Positions 1 to 7,218 are shown, counted from the stretch's first letter. The stretch is 8,906 nucleotides of DNA from an uncultured Helicobacter sp. (GCA_944325475.1 CALVAF010000155.1:1-8906); one strand, 5' to 3'. The notes: generated by a model not told the origin, from the sequence alone. Numbers and translations are program-made.

Positions 1-52
1 TGTGATTTTAATAGTATTTTACAATGGAATTTTTACTTAAAAAGGAGAAGAG

Positions 53-1162
53 ATGAATATAGGTTGTGTTAAAGAGATAAAAACACACGAATATAGAGTT
101 GGCTTAACGCCTAGTAATGTAAAAGAATATATAGACGCTGGACATGCCGTTTATATAGAGCAAGGAGCAGGGGAAGCCATAGGCTTTTTAGATGCTGATT
201 ATGAGAAAAATGGCGCTAAGATTGTTGGCAAAAAAGAGCTTTTTGATAAAAGCGATATGATTATTAAAGTAAAAGAGCCTTTGGAGCAAGAATATGAGTA
301 TTTTAAAGAGGGGCAAATTCTTTATACTTACTTACATTTAGCTGCTAATGAAAAGCTTACGAAAATGCTACTTGATAAGAAAATTTCATCTATTGCTTAT
401 GAGACTATAAAGGTTGGTTCTGCCTTACCTTGCCTTGCACCTATGTCTATGATAGCAGGGCGATTATCCGTGCTTGAGGCTGCTAAATATAGTCAAAAAA
501 CTTATGGTGGAAGTGGGGTGCTTTTAAGCGGAATTCCGGGCGTAGAAAAGGGCAGGGTTGTGATAGTAGGAGGTGGAGTTGTAGGCATAAATGCCGCACA
601 AATAGCTCTTGGAGTGGGTGCTGATGTAAGCATTTTGGATATAAACACTCAAAGGCTTGCCTATATAGATCAAATTTTTAATATGAGAGTGCATACTTAT
701 TATAGCTCAAAGGCAAATTTGCTAACTTTGCTTGAAAGTGCTGATGTTGTCATAGGTGCAGTGTTAATCCCGGGCGCAAAGGCACCTAAGGTGATAAATA
801 AGGAGGACTTAGCTTATATGAAAAAAGCGTCTATCTTGGTTGATGTAGCCATAGACCAAGGAGGTTGCTTTGGCACTTCAAGAGCCACTACTCACGATGA
901 GCCTATATATGAGCTTGATGGGATTTTGCACTACTGCGTGGCAAATATGCCTGGTTGTGTGGCGAAAACCTCTACCATAGCCTTAACTGATACTACTCTA
1001 GCTTATGGGCTTAAGATAGCAAATAAAGGCTTTAAGGAGGCTTCTTTAAGCGATGAGGCTTTGCTTGAGGGAGTAAATACTTACAAGGGACTTTGCACCT
1101 ATGAGGCAGTTAGCAAGGCTTTTAATATCCCTTACACAGAGGCTGAAAAAGCCCTAGCTTAG
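53..1162 (+). CDS. ald: Alanine dehydrogenase
   Basis: This 369-residue protein matches the usual length of NAD-dependent alanine dehydrogenase, which interconverts L-alanine and pyruvate plus ammonia in the cytoplasm. Visible family features are R15 (in HEYRVGLTP), K74 (IKVKEP), H95 (YLHLAA) and D268 (DVAIDQGG), which fit the known substrate-binding and catalytic positions. There is also the LAPMS-IAGRLS segment (about 128-139), a nucleotide-binding GGGVVG loop (173-178) with D196 after the second beta strand, and NMPG followed by TST (298-308). The ATG at 53 follows AAGGAG at 42-47 with good spacing. A possible -10 (TACAAT, 20-25) lies just upstream, but the window edge prevents a judgement. 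The gene stands alone, with a hairpin right after its stop. Isoleucine is coded by ATA in 18 of 31 cases, against 4 of 31 in gltX and 0 of 19 in ilvH, suggesting a different origin. A transhydrogenase alpha subunit is related, but the length and motifs favour Ald. Confidence 0.96.
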   Translation: MNIGCVKEIKTHEYRVGLTPSNVKEYIDAGHAVYIEQGAGEAIGFLDADYEKNGAKIVGKKELFDKSDMIIKVKEPLEQEYEYFKEGQILYTYLHLAANEKLTKMLLDKKISSIAYETIKVGSALPCLAPMSMIAGRLSVLEAAKYSQKTYGGSGVLLSGIPGVEKGRVVIVGGGVVGINAAQIALGVGADVSILDINTQRLAYIDQIFNMRVHTYYSSKANLLTLLESADVVIGAVLIPGAKAPKVINKEDLAYMKKASILVDVAIDQGGCFGTSRATTHDEPIYELDGILHYCVANMPGCVAKTSTIALTDTTLAYGLKIANKGFKEASLSDEALLEGVNTYKGLCTYEAVSKAFNIPYTEAEKALA

Positions 1163-1164
1163 AA

Positions 1165-1187
1165 AAAGCCCTTTTTTTAAGGGCTTT
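1165..1187 (+). terminator. Hairpin after ald, probable terminator
   Basis: A perfect 9-bp stem (AAAGCCCTT with AAGGGCTTT) closes a TTTTT loop three bases after the ald stop codon. The downstream U-run is only three bases on the plus strand. On the minus strand the stem is followed by TTTTTC, so it might stop transcription from both sides. Confidence 0.55.
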
Positions 1188-1662
1188 AGACTCATTAGTA
1201 TTACGCATAACTGCAATTATTCACTTCGTTGCTTTGTTCTTCTAATTTTACCACTCCAAAGTAGCTGCAAAATTTAAATCAATAAAAACCTTCTTAAACA
1301 CTGACAAAATTACAGAATTCACTCAATAAAGCTTTAATTGCATGACAAATATTAAATACTGAGATTCTAGGTTCCAGTAAAAGAAGTAAAAAATATTAAT
1401 AACATATCTATCATATTTTAATATTTCTAGTCTGATTGATACAATGATTATCAAAACAGCGATAACACAAAAACAAACCCACAAGCATATTCCATCATTA
1501 ATGTCAAAATTATGCTTTTTTATGATATTCCAACTCCTGCTTATATTCAAATTTTTATTTAAAAAGTTTTTTTGTTAATAAAAAGATTGGTATAAACCCT
1601 CTAACGTATATGCCAATTAAGCAGATTTATAGATGTGTTTTTCTTAGCTTAACACCATAAAA
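1188..1662. other. Gene-poor spacer between ald and gltX
   Basis: I see no convincing gene here. Two minus-strand stretches read weakly like protein. One is 1201-1278, 25 codons ending in TAA, with no start codon. The other is 1323-1550, 75 codons from a TTG start with no Shine-Dalgarno at useful spacing, predicted to hold one hydrophobic segment at about residues 22-40. Either could be a remnant of a lost gene, or chance in A+T-rich DNA. The spacer also carries one copy of a short sequence repeated in the gap after gltX (1264-1282). Confidence 0.5.
1264..1282. repeat. Short direct repeat, copy 1
   Basis: GCTGCAAAATTTAAATCAA here recurs at 3724-3743 with one extra A. Both copies lie in gene-free DNA, on either side of gltX. 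A shifted 18-base piece of this copy (1269-1286) also matches 3182-3199 with one mismatch. The A+T-rich composition makes chance resemblance possible. Confidence 0.4.
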
Positions 1663-1700
1663 ATGTTTTTAGAAACTTATAAGTTTTACAAGTTAGAATT

Positions 1701-1709
1701 TGGTAATAT
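1701..1709 (+). promoter_or_regulatory. Extended -10 promoter of gltX
   Basis: TGGTAATAT preceded by TTs fits the TGN-TANNAT extended -10 form common in Helicobacter and Campylobacter, where the -35 is weak or absent. The transcript would start near 1716, leaving about 25 bases of leader before the ATG at 1741. This placement supports that ATG over the upstream in-frame ATG at 1663. Confidence 0.5.
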
Positions 1710-1740
1710 TCCTAAAATTTTAGTTTGGAGATTTTTAGAA

Positions 1741-3141
1741 ATGGAAACAATAGTAACGCGATTTGCGCCCTCTCCCACAGGGTATTTGCATATCGGTGGG
1801 CTTAGGACTGCCCTTTTTAACTACCTTTATACAAGGGCAAATGGAGGAAAATTTCTTTTAAGAATCGAAGACACAGATTTAGCAAGAAACTCTACGGACG
1901 CTAAAGAAGCAATTATTCAAGCTTTTGATTGGGTGGGAATGGATTATGATGGCGAGGTGGTTTATCAAAGTCAGCGATTCTCGCTTTATCAAGAATACAT
2001 TAAACAGCTTTTAGATGAAGGAAAGGCGTATTATTGTTATATGAGTAAAGAAGAGCTTGATTCTTTACGTAAGGAGCAACGCAAGCGGGGAGAGACGCCA
2101 CGCTATGATAATCGCTATCGGGATTTTACAGGCACACCACCAAGTGGAGTGAAGCCCGTAGTGCGAATCAAAGCCCCGCTAAGTGGAGAGATTTGCTTTT
2201 ATGATGGGGTTAAAGGCGAGATGAGAATTTCTGCAAAAGAGCTTGATGACTTTATCATTGCTAGAAATGATGGCAGTCCAACTTATAATTTTTGTGTGGC
2301 GATTGATGATGCACTCATGGGCGTTAGTGATGTGATTAGGGGAGATGATCATTTAAGCAACACTCCAAAGCAGATTATTATCTATGAAGCACTTGGGTTT
2401 AAAGTGCCACGATTCTTCCATGTGCCAATGATTCTAAACCCACAAGGGCATAAGCTAAGCAAACGTGATGGTGCAATGAATGTCTTAGAATACAAAGAGA
2501 TGGGCTATTTGCCTGAAGCGCTTTTGAATTTCCTTGTGCGGCTTGGCTGGAGTTATGGCGACCAAGAGATTTTTAGTAAGCAAGAAATGCTAAAGTTTTT
2601 TAATCCAAACAATTTAAATTCCTCCCCTTCAGCATATAATCAAGAAAAGCTTTTGTGGCTTAATAGTCATTATATTAGAGAATTAAGCAACGATTCTTTA
2701 AATACACTTTTGAATGAAAATTTCAGAGTTGAAACCCCAAAAGAAAGGATTCAAGAGATTTTGTATCCCGAGATTAAGGAGCGTTCTAAAACTTTGGTGG
2801 ATTTTGCAGAGATTTTAAAAGAATGCCTACAAACCCCACAAAGTTATGATGAGAAAATGCGACAAAAAGTGGCTAATGAGGAAAATATTAAGCTTTTGGG
2901 GGATTTCTGCACTTATCTAAAAGCTCTTAAAAAGCCCATAGAAACCCCTAAAGAAGCAGAAAGTGAAATGGCTACTTTTGCAGATTTTCATGGAATCAAA
3001 GTAAAAATTTTGTTTATACCCCTGCGTTATGCTCTGCTTGGCAAAAGTGGTGGCATAGGAGTTGCACCACTTTTGGCTTGTCTGGATACACAGGAAGTTA
3101 TGATGAGAATTCAAGCAGCAATTCAGAGTTTAAAAGCCTAG
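1741..3141 (+). CDS. gltX: Glutamate--tRNA ligase (GltX1 type)
   Basis: This 466-residue class I aminoacyl-tRNA synthetase attaches glutamate to tRNA in the cytoplasm. The Rossmann-fold domain opens with RFAPSPTGYLHIGG, whose HIGG (17-20) is the HIGH signature. The second signature is KLSKR at 238-242 (KMSKS). RIEDTD (41-46) and GDDHLSNTPKQ (201-211) are also typical. The C-terminal third is the helical anticodon-binding region. The zinc-binding cysteines of the E. coli enzyme are absent, only C99 remaining. From remembered sequence it resembles H. pylori GltX1 rather than GltX2, so a second paralogue handling tRNA-Gln is expected elsewhere (inference). The frame stays open back to an ATG at 1663, but I chose 1741: the protein then begins like its relatives, GGAG sits at 1727-1730, and a likely promoter lies inside the extension. 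It is transcribed alone and converges on lpxD. Confidence 0.97.
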   Translation: METIVTRFAPSPTGYLHIGGLRTALFNYLYTRANGGKFLLRIEDTDLARNSTDAKEAIIQAFDWVGMDYDGEVVYQSQRFSLYQEYIKQLLDEGKAYYCYMSKEELDSLRKEQRKRGETPRYDNRYRDFTGTPPSGVKPVVRIKAPLSGEICFYDGVKGEMRISAKELDDFIIARNDGSPTYNFCVAIDDALMGVSDVIRGDDHLSNTPKQIIIYEALGFKVPRFFHVPMILNPQGHKLSKRDGAMNVLEYKEMGYLPEALLNFLVRLGWSYGDQEIFSKQEMLKFFNPNNLNSSPSAYNQEKLLWLNSHYIRELSNDSLNTLLNENFRVETPKERIQEILYPEIKERSKTLVDFAEILKECLQTPQSYDEKMRQKVANEENIKLLGDFCTYLKALKKPIETPKEAESEMATFADFHGIKVKILFIPLRYALLGKSGGIGVAPLLACLDTQEVMMRIQAAIQSLKA

Positions 3142-3668
3142 ATTCTAAAAATTTGGGTTCTAATAAAACCCTTTGGGAGTGAAAATTAAAATCAATAAAT
3201 CTTGAATCACACTTAGCCTTTAATACTTGAAAGTTTCACAATCAATAAATGCAAATGCATTGCCCTAGTCCAATAACAGACAGACTAGCTTTGATTCAAA
3301 ACATATTACAATTACATGGTTTTGCCAATTCATAGCTTATAACTAGCCTCTAATGCTTTACAAAATGGTTTTAGCAGATTTAAGCTTTAAACTTTGTATC
3401 ATAGCTCTTTATATTGCCTATTCTTGCAAGTATTATATTGTTTGATATCCTAAATATAAAGGCAAAATAGGTGAAGTGGAAACTAGAAAAAGAGATAATA
3501 TAAGCTGCATTATGGGCTATTTTTGTTTTAAATTTGCAGTATTTCACTAGAGCTTATAGAAATTATATTAAAAATCAACAAATTAGCAAATAACCAAAGC
3601 AAACATGCAATAATTGTTAAAGCCTATGAATATAACCCCTATCAAAGCAAAAAGACAAAAATAGAGAT

Positions 3669-3722
3669 GAGCTTATAAATATAGCTTTCTAATCACTGTG
3701 TTGTTTTGCAAGCTATAAGCTC
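3669..3722. repeat. Inverted repeat with 6-base bulge
   Basis: TATAGCTT (3680-3687) pairs with AAGCTATA (3710-3717) around a 22-base loop. The stem continues as GAGCT (3669-3673) with AGCTC (3718-3722) if TATAAA (3674-3679) is bulged out. Alternatively GAGCTTATA (3669-3677) can pair directly with TATAAGCTC (3714-3722). The structure has no U-run on either side, so it does not look like a standard terminator. Confidence 0.5.
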
Positions 3723-3723
3723 T

Positions 3724-3743
3724 GCTGCAAAAATTTAAATCAA
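3724..3743. repeat. Short direct repeat, copy 2
   Basis: GCTGCAAAAATTTAAATCAA is the second copy of the sequence at 1264-1282, with one extra A. It sits directly after the inverted repeat ending at 3722. Confidence 0.4.
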
Positions 3744-3919
3744 GCAAGAGACTTTAAAGCATCTAACTAAAAATATCAATAATTGGAAAATCTAGACTCA
3801 CAAATAATCCAACAAATCACAGAAAAGATAATGCCTAAAAAAATCCTTTAAAAAGCAAGGCTGATTAAAATGGAATAATTTAGGCTCCTTTATCATTTTA
3901 AGAATTCTGACTACCTTCA

Positions 3920-3962
3920 TTTAAGTTTTTTAAAGGGAACAAGTATTTAAAAGCAACTTAAA
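3920..3962. repeat. AT-only 15-bp inverted repeat at the lpxD stop
   Basis: TTTAAGTT-TTTTAAA (3920-3934) pairs with TTTAAAA (3946-3952) and AACTTAAA (3955-3962). Only GC (3953-3954) is bulged and the loop is 11 bases (3935-3945). It abuts the lpxD stop codon (3963-3965), so the lpxD transcript would carry it as its first 3' structure. All but two of the 15 pairs are A-U and no U-run follows, so it is not a classic rho-independent terminator. It could still protect or end the operon transcript (inference). Confidence 0.6.
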
Positions 3963-4976
3963 TTACAATTTATTTTTCAACATTTTTTTAAAAATCGCTT
4001 GTAGTCTTAGCCAATCTTGGATCGGTAAAAGCGGATGTCCAGAAAATTTACCAAAAGGTGGCACGCTTTTTGCGATTGCAGCCTTAGCGCCAATTTGTGT
4101 GAATTCACCGATATGCAAATGCCCTGCACTCCCACTTTGTCCGCCTAGCACGACATTGCGTCCAGTGGTGGTGGAACCGGAGATTCCAGCTTGAGAGACG
4201 ATGATAGAATGCTCCCCAATCTCACAATTATGCCCAATTTGCACGAGATTATCGATTTTGCTACCTTTGCAGATAAGCGTTTGTCCAAAAACTGCCCTAT
4301 CTATAGAAGTGTTAGAGCCGATTTCAACCTCTGATTCAAGCACGACTTTGCCATTATGGTGGATTTTGATATGTTTCCCATCTTTAGTATGTGCATAGCC
4401 AAACCCATCACTTCCAATCACAGAATTTGCGTGTATAATGACATTATCCCCAATCTCACAATCATTATAAATGCACACATTAGGATATAAAATGCAGTTG
4501 CTGCCGATTTTGACATTCTCGCCCACCACAACCCCAGCCATTATGACAGAATCTTCGCCCACCTCGCTACCATTCCCGATTGTGGCATTTGGGGCGATTG
4601 TGACATTTGGGGCGATTTTTGGTGGGATTTTAGCACTAAAGAGTGGTTTTGCAAAAAATTGCGTGAGATAAGCCATTGCTAGATAGGGATTTTCGCTTAT
4701 AAAGGCAAGGGAAGTTTTGGGGAGATTCTCCACAAAATCTTTACGCACCAGAATCACACTAGCTTTGGTATTTGTAATGTCTGAAAGGTATTTTTCTTTT
4801 TCTAAAAATGTAAGGTGAGATTGGGTGGCATTTTGGGGCGATTGGATTCCATCAATCACTTCAGAATCAAAAAATCTTGAGTGTTCCACCCAGCTTTGAC
4901 TTTCTTTATTCCATTGGAGAATCTCCTCCAAAACCTCTTTTTCTTTTAAAACTTTGATGATTTCATTAAGTAGCAT
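3963..4976 (-). CDS. lpxD: UDP-3-O-(3-hydroxyacyl)glucosamine N-acyltransferase
   Basis: LpxD transfers an (R)-3-hydroxyacyl chain from acyl carrier protein to the amino group of UDP-3-O-acylglucosamine, in the lipid A (outer membrane) pathway in the cytoplasm. The 337-residue length is normal. Residues 1-115 form the uridine-binding domain, including NPYLAMAYLTQFF (96-108). Residues about 120-300 are hexapeptide repeats of a left-handed beta helix (IAPNAT, IGNGSE, IGSNCI, IGDNVI and others), interrupted by the GSDGFGYAH loop (188-196). H249 in QIGHN matches the catalytic histidine of the E. coli enzyme. The C-terminal helix (about 320-337) is lysine-rich. The ATG lies 8 bases after the ilvH stop, with AAGG overlapping that stop codon, so translation is probably coupled. 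As third gene of the operon it has no promoter of its own that I can see. Confidence 0.97.
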   Translation of the reverse strand: MLLNEIIKVLKEKEVLEEILQWNKESQSWVEHSRFFDSEVIDGIQSPQNATQSHLTFLEKEKYLSDITNTKASVILVRKDFVENLPKTSLAFISENPYLAMAYLTQFFAKPLFSAKIPPKIAPNVTIAPNATIGNGSEVGEDSVIMAGVVVGENVKIGSNCILYPNVCIYNDCEIGDNVIIHANSVIGSDGFGYAHTKDGKHIKIHHNGKVVLESEVEIGSNTSIDRAVFGQTLICKGSKIDNLVQIGHNCEIGEHSIIVSQAGISGSTTTGRNVVLGGQSGSAGHLHIGEFTQIGAKAAIAKSVPPFGKFSGHPLLPIQDWLRLQAIFKKMLKNKL

Positions 4977-4984
4977 AATTTCCC

Positions 4985-5455
4985 TTAATTGACTTCGATA
5001 GCTGAGATTCCGCTTCTTGTAATGTCCTTTGGCTTGTAGGCTTGAATAGCTTGAAGTAAGCCATTAATGCGCGCATGGCAATCGCAAGCCATAAAAATCG
5101 CATTTTTTTCATTGACCTCCAGCAGTTTGCCATTATAGCTTGTGAAAATCGTTGATAATTCGCTCAAAGATTCTTTGCTAGAAAATTTCACAAGCACCGA
5201 TTCTTGTTCAATGATTTGCTCATCTTCAAGCACTTTTAAGACGGGGATAAGCTTGTGGAGTTGTTTTAAAATCTGCTCTAGCACCTTTTTATCACCTTGA
5301 GTGGTAATGGTGATTCGTGAGAGATTGGTATCAAAAATTGGCGCTACGGTGAGGGATTCGATATTATACCCACGTCCTGCAAAAAGCCCGCTAATCCTTG
5401 ATAGCACCCCATGTTCGTTTAAAACCGTTACGGTAATAATGCGTTTAATCTCCAT
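4985..5455 (-). CDS. ilvH: Acetohydroxyacid synthase small subunit
   Basis: This 156-residue protein is the regulatory subunit of acetohydroxyacid synthase; in this family it activates the catalytic subunit and confers feedback inhibition by valine. The N-terminal ACT domain (about 4-78) shows the hallmark NEHGVLSRISGLFAGRGYNI (13-32), whose glycine and asparagine region binds valine in relatives. The C-terminal domain (about 84-156) ends with DITRSGISAIEVN, like the usual family end. Its ATG starts three bases after the ilvI stop codon, and its AAGGAG lies inside the last codons of ilvI, so the two subunits are probably translated in a coupled way and made in fixed proportion. No isoleucine codon is ATA (0 of 19), unlike ald. 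Confidence 0.96.
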   Translation of the reverse strand: MEIKRIITVTVLNEHGVLSRISGLFAGRGYNIESLTVAPIFDTNLSRITITTQGDKKVLEQILKQLHKLIPVLKVLEDEQIIEQESVLVKFSSKESLSELSTIFTSYNGKLLEVNEKNAIFMACDCHARINGLLQAIQAYKPKDITRSGISAIEVN

Positions 5456-5458
5456 AAC

Positions 5459-7150
5459 TCACTCCTTATGCTCTAGTATCATATTACATAATGCCCCACC
5501 CGTTGGCACCATTGGCAAAACATTTTCATAGCGGTCAATTCGCACATCAAGCAAGGCAGATTTATTGGAATTAATCGCTTCATTTAAAGCTTCTATAAAT
5601 TCCTCTTTAGTGTGGATTACAAACCCAATTCCACCAAAGGATTCGGCTAATTTGACGAAGTCAGGCTGGAGTTCTAAGTCGGTTTCAGAATAACGATTTT
5701 CATAAAAGAAAGTTTGCCATTGTCGCACCATACCAAGATAACTATTATTTAAGATAATGTTAATGATTGGAATCTGACTTACCGCACAGGTTATTAGCTC
5801 TTGGATATTCATCAAAATACTGCCATCGCCACTAATGTTAATAGAAATTTTTTGCGGGAATGCCTTTTTTGCCCCCATTGCAGCTGGTAAGCCAAAGCCC
5901 ATAGTTCCCAAACCACCACTTGTGATAAACTGGCGCGGGAAGCTAAAGGGATAAAATTGTGCCGCCCACATTTGGTGTTGTCCCACATCAGTTGAAATGA
6001 GCGCCTCACTGCCTAGAATCTCGCCAAGTTTAGTTAGAATCCATTGGGGTTTTAGAATTTCATCAGAATCTTCATAGCTTAAAGGATGGAGTTTGTCATA
6101 ACGCTCTAATGTTTCCCGCCAAGCAAGGATATTTTTCACTTCAAAATCCCCTCTAACTAGCTCCAAAATCTCTTCTAAGACATTGCTAACATCGCCTACG
6201 ATAGGATAAGTCACATCGACAATTTTGCTAATGCTACTTGGGTCAATATCAATATGGATAATTTGTGCGTATTTGGCAAACTCACTAAGTTTGCCCGTAA
6301 CCCTATCATCAAACCTTGCTCCAAGAGCGATGATGAGGTCTGTTTCACTCATTGCCATATTTGCTGCATAGCTTCCATGCATTCCCACCATTCCAAGCAA
6401 ATCAGGGTGATTATGTGGCATTACCCCTCTTGCCATAAGCGTCTCAACTACTGGAATATGTGTAATTTCACAAAGCTCTCTAATGAGATTGGCACTTTTT
6501 GAAACAACACAGCCACCACCAAGATACAAAAGTGGCTTTTTAGCTTCTTTAATCGCTTGAGAAACTTTTTTGATTTGTCGTGGATTGCCTTTATAAGTGG
6601 GTTTGTAGGTTTGAAGTTTGATTTCACTTGGGTAGTGAAACTCACCAATAGTGGCACTAATGTCTTTAGGCAAATCAATATGCACAGGTCCGGGACGCCC
6701 ACTTCTAGCGATATAAAAAGCCTCTTTTAGGATTCTAGGTAATTCTTGAATGCTTTTAACTAAAAAATTGTGTTTTGTACAGGGACGTGAGATTCCCACT
6801 GCGTCAATCTCTTGAAACGCATCAGTTCCAATGAGGCTTGTTGGGACTTGTCCGCTGATAATCACAAGCGGGATAGAATCCATATAAGCCGTGGCGATTC
6901 CGGTAACAGCGTTGGTAAAACCCGGTCCGCTTGTAACAATCGCTACGCCCACTTCACCACTTGCCCTTGCATAGCCATCAGCAGCGTGGATTGCTGCTTG
7001 TTCGTGGCGAGTGAGAATGTGTTCAAAAAAGTTTTGCTTATAAATTTCATCATAGATATTTAAAGCGGCACCACCAGGATAACCAAAAACCACTTTCACG
7101 CCCTCGTTTTTAAGAGCGTGAATAATCATTTCAGAGCCATTTAATTGCAT
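5459..7150 (-). CDS. ilvI: Acetohydroxyacid synthase large (catalytic) subunit
   Basis: This 563-residue ThDP enzyme condenses two pyruvates to acetolactate, or pyruvate with 2-oxobutyrate, at the start of valine, leucine and isoleucine synthesis. The pyrimidine-binding domain (about 1-170) has the catalytic glutamate E50 in TRHEQAAIHAADGYAR and the GPGFTN segment (75-80). The central FAD-type domain (about 190-330) has GGGCV and ARFDDRVTG (278-286). The ThDP/Mg domain has GDGS (441-444) through NN (468-469), followed by GMVRQWQ with W479. The frame is open upstream to a TTG at 7165, but I chose the ATG at 7150. It has AGGA five bases upstream and relatives begin similarly. The likely transcription start near 7173 would also leave no room for a ribosome site before the TTG. 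It is the first gene of ilvI-ilvH-lpxD. The symbol ilvB is equally used. Confidence 0.97.
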   Translation of the reverse strand: MQLNGSEMIIHALKNEGVKVVFGYPGGAALNIYDEIYKQNFFEHILTRHEQAAIHAADGYARASGEVGVAIVTSGPGFTNAVTGIATAYMDSIPLVIISGQVPTSLIGTDAFQEIDAVGISRPCTKHNFLVKSIQELPRILKEAFYIARSGRPGPVHIDLPKDISATIGEFHYPSEIKLQTYKPTYKGNPRQIKKVSQAIKEAKKPLLYLGGGCVVSKSANLIRELCEITHIPVVETLMARGVMPHNHPDLLGMVGMHGSYAANMAMSETDLIIALGARFDDRVTGKLSEFAKYAQIIHIDIDPSSISKIVDVTYPIVGDVSNVLEEILELVRGDFEVKNILAWRETLERYDKLHPLSYEDSDEILKPQWILTKLGEILGSEALISTDVGQHQMWAAQFYPFSFPRQFITSGGLGTMGFGLPAAMGAKKAFPQKISINISGDGSILMNIQELITCAVSQIPIINIILNNSYLGMVRQWQTFFYENRYSETDLELQPDFVKLAESFGGIGFVIHTKEEFIEALNEAINSNKSALLDVRIDRYENVLPMVPTGGALCNMILEHKE

Positions 7151-7179
7151 AAAAATCCTATTCAAACTTTTTTTAATTC

Positions 7180-7194
7180 ATTTTAGCAAAAAAA
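7180..7194 (-). promoter_or_regulatory. Promoter of ilvI-ilvH-lpxD
   Basis: On the minus strand a run of seven T leads into GC and TAAAAT, giving an extended -10 of the form TGC-TAAAAT (TAAAAT at 7180-7185). The transcript would begin near 7173, about 23 bases before the ATG at 7150. This is nearly the same as the promoter of the upstream aminotransferase gene. The leader is too short for an attenuator. Confidence 0.65.
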
Positions 7195-7209
7195 GCTTGA
7201 TTAAAGCTT
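7188..7209 (-). terminator. Weak terminator after the aminotransferase gene
   Basis: On the minus strand AAGCTT-TAATC-AAGCTT forms a 6-bp stem (7193-7209), followed by five more T (7188-7192). It starts ten bases after the stop codon of the aminotransferase gene. The stem is low in GC, so termination may be partial. Its T-run is the same T-run that precedes the -10 of the ilvI promoter. Confidence 0.45.
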
Positions 7210-7218
7210 GTAAAAGAT

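Larger units (their letters stand above)
3142..3962. other. Long gene-free gap between convergent gltX and lpxD
   Basis: About 820 bases hold no convincing gene on either strand, which is unusually long for a compact Helicobacter-type genome. Plus-strand stretches of 30-45 codons (for example from the ATG at 3353 to the TGA at 3443-3445, continuing open to 3550) are interrupted by stops and are no longer than expected by chance in such A+T-rich DNA. The gap contains two inverted repeats (3669-3722 and 3920-3962), three AGCTTATA-like words (about 3333, 3551 and 3670) plus an inverted one at 3715-3722, and AATCAATAAA at 3190-3199 and 3240-3249. It may be a decayed gene or an accumulation of small repeats. 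Confidence 0.6.

Noticed and set aside
1663..1740. In-frame upstream extension of gltX starting at the ATG at 1663
   Set aside because: The extra 26 residues do not resemble a GltX start, the stretch contains the likely promoter, and GGAG at 1727-1730 fits the ATG at 1741.
3155..3171. GGGTT / AACCC hairpin after gltX as a terminator
   Set aside because: The stem is only five pairs and is followed by TTTGGG rather than a U-run.
3353..3550. Plus-strand frame from the ATG at 3353, open to 3550 apart from one TGA at 3443-3445
   Set aside because: There is no Shine-Dalgarno sequence, an internal stop is present, other frames are equally open, and the length is within chance for this composition.
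4201..4671. Plus-strand frames inside lpxD
   Set aside because: They lie antisense to a well-conserved gene, and their apparent repeats mirror the hexapeptide repeats of LpxD.
7151..7165. TTG start giving ilvI five more residues
   Set aside because: There is no ribosome site upstream, and the predicted transcript start lies only about eight bases away. The ATG at 7150 has AGGA at proper spacing.
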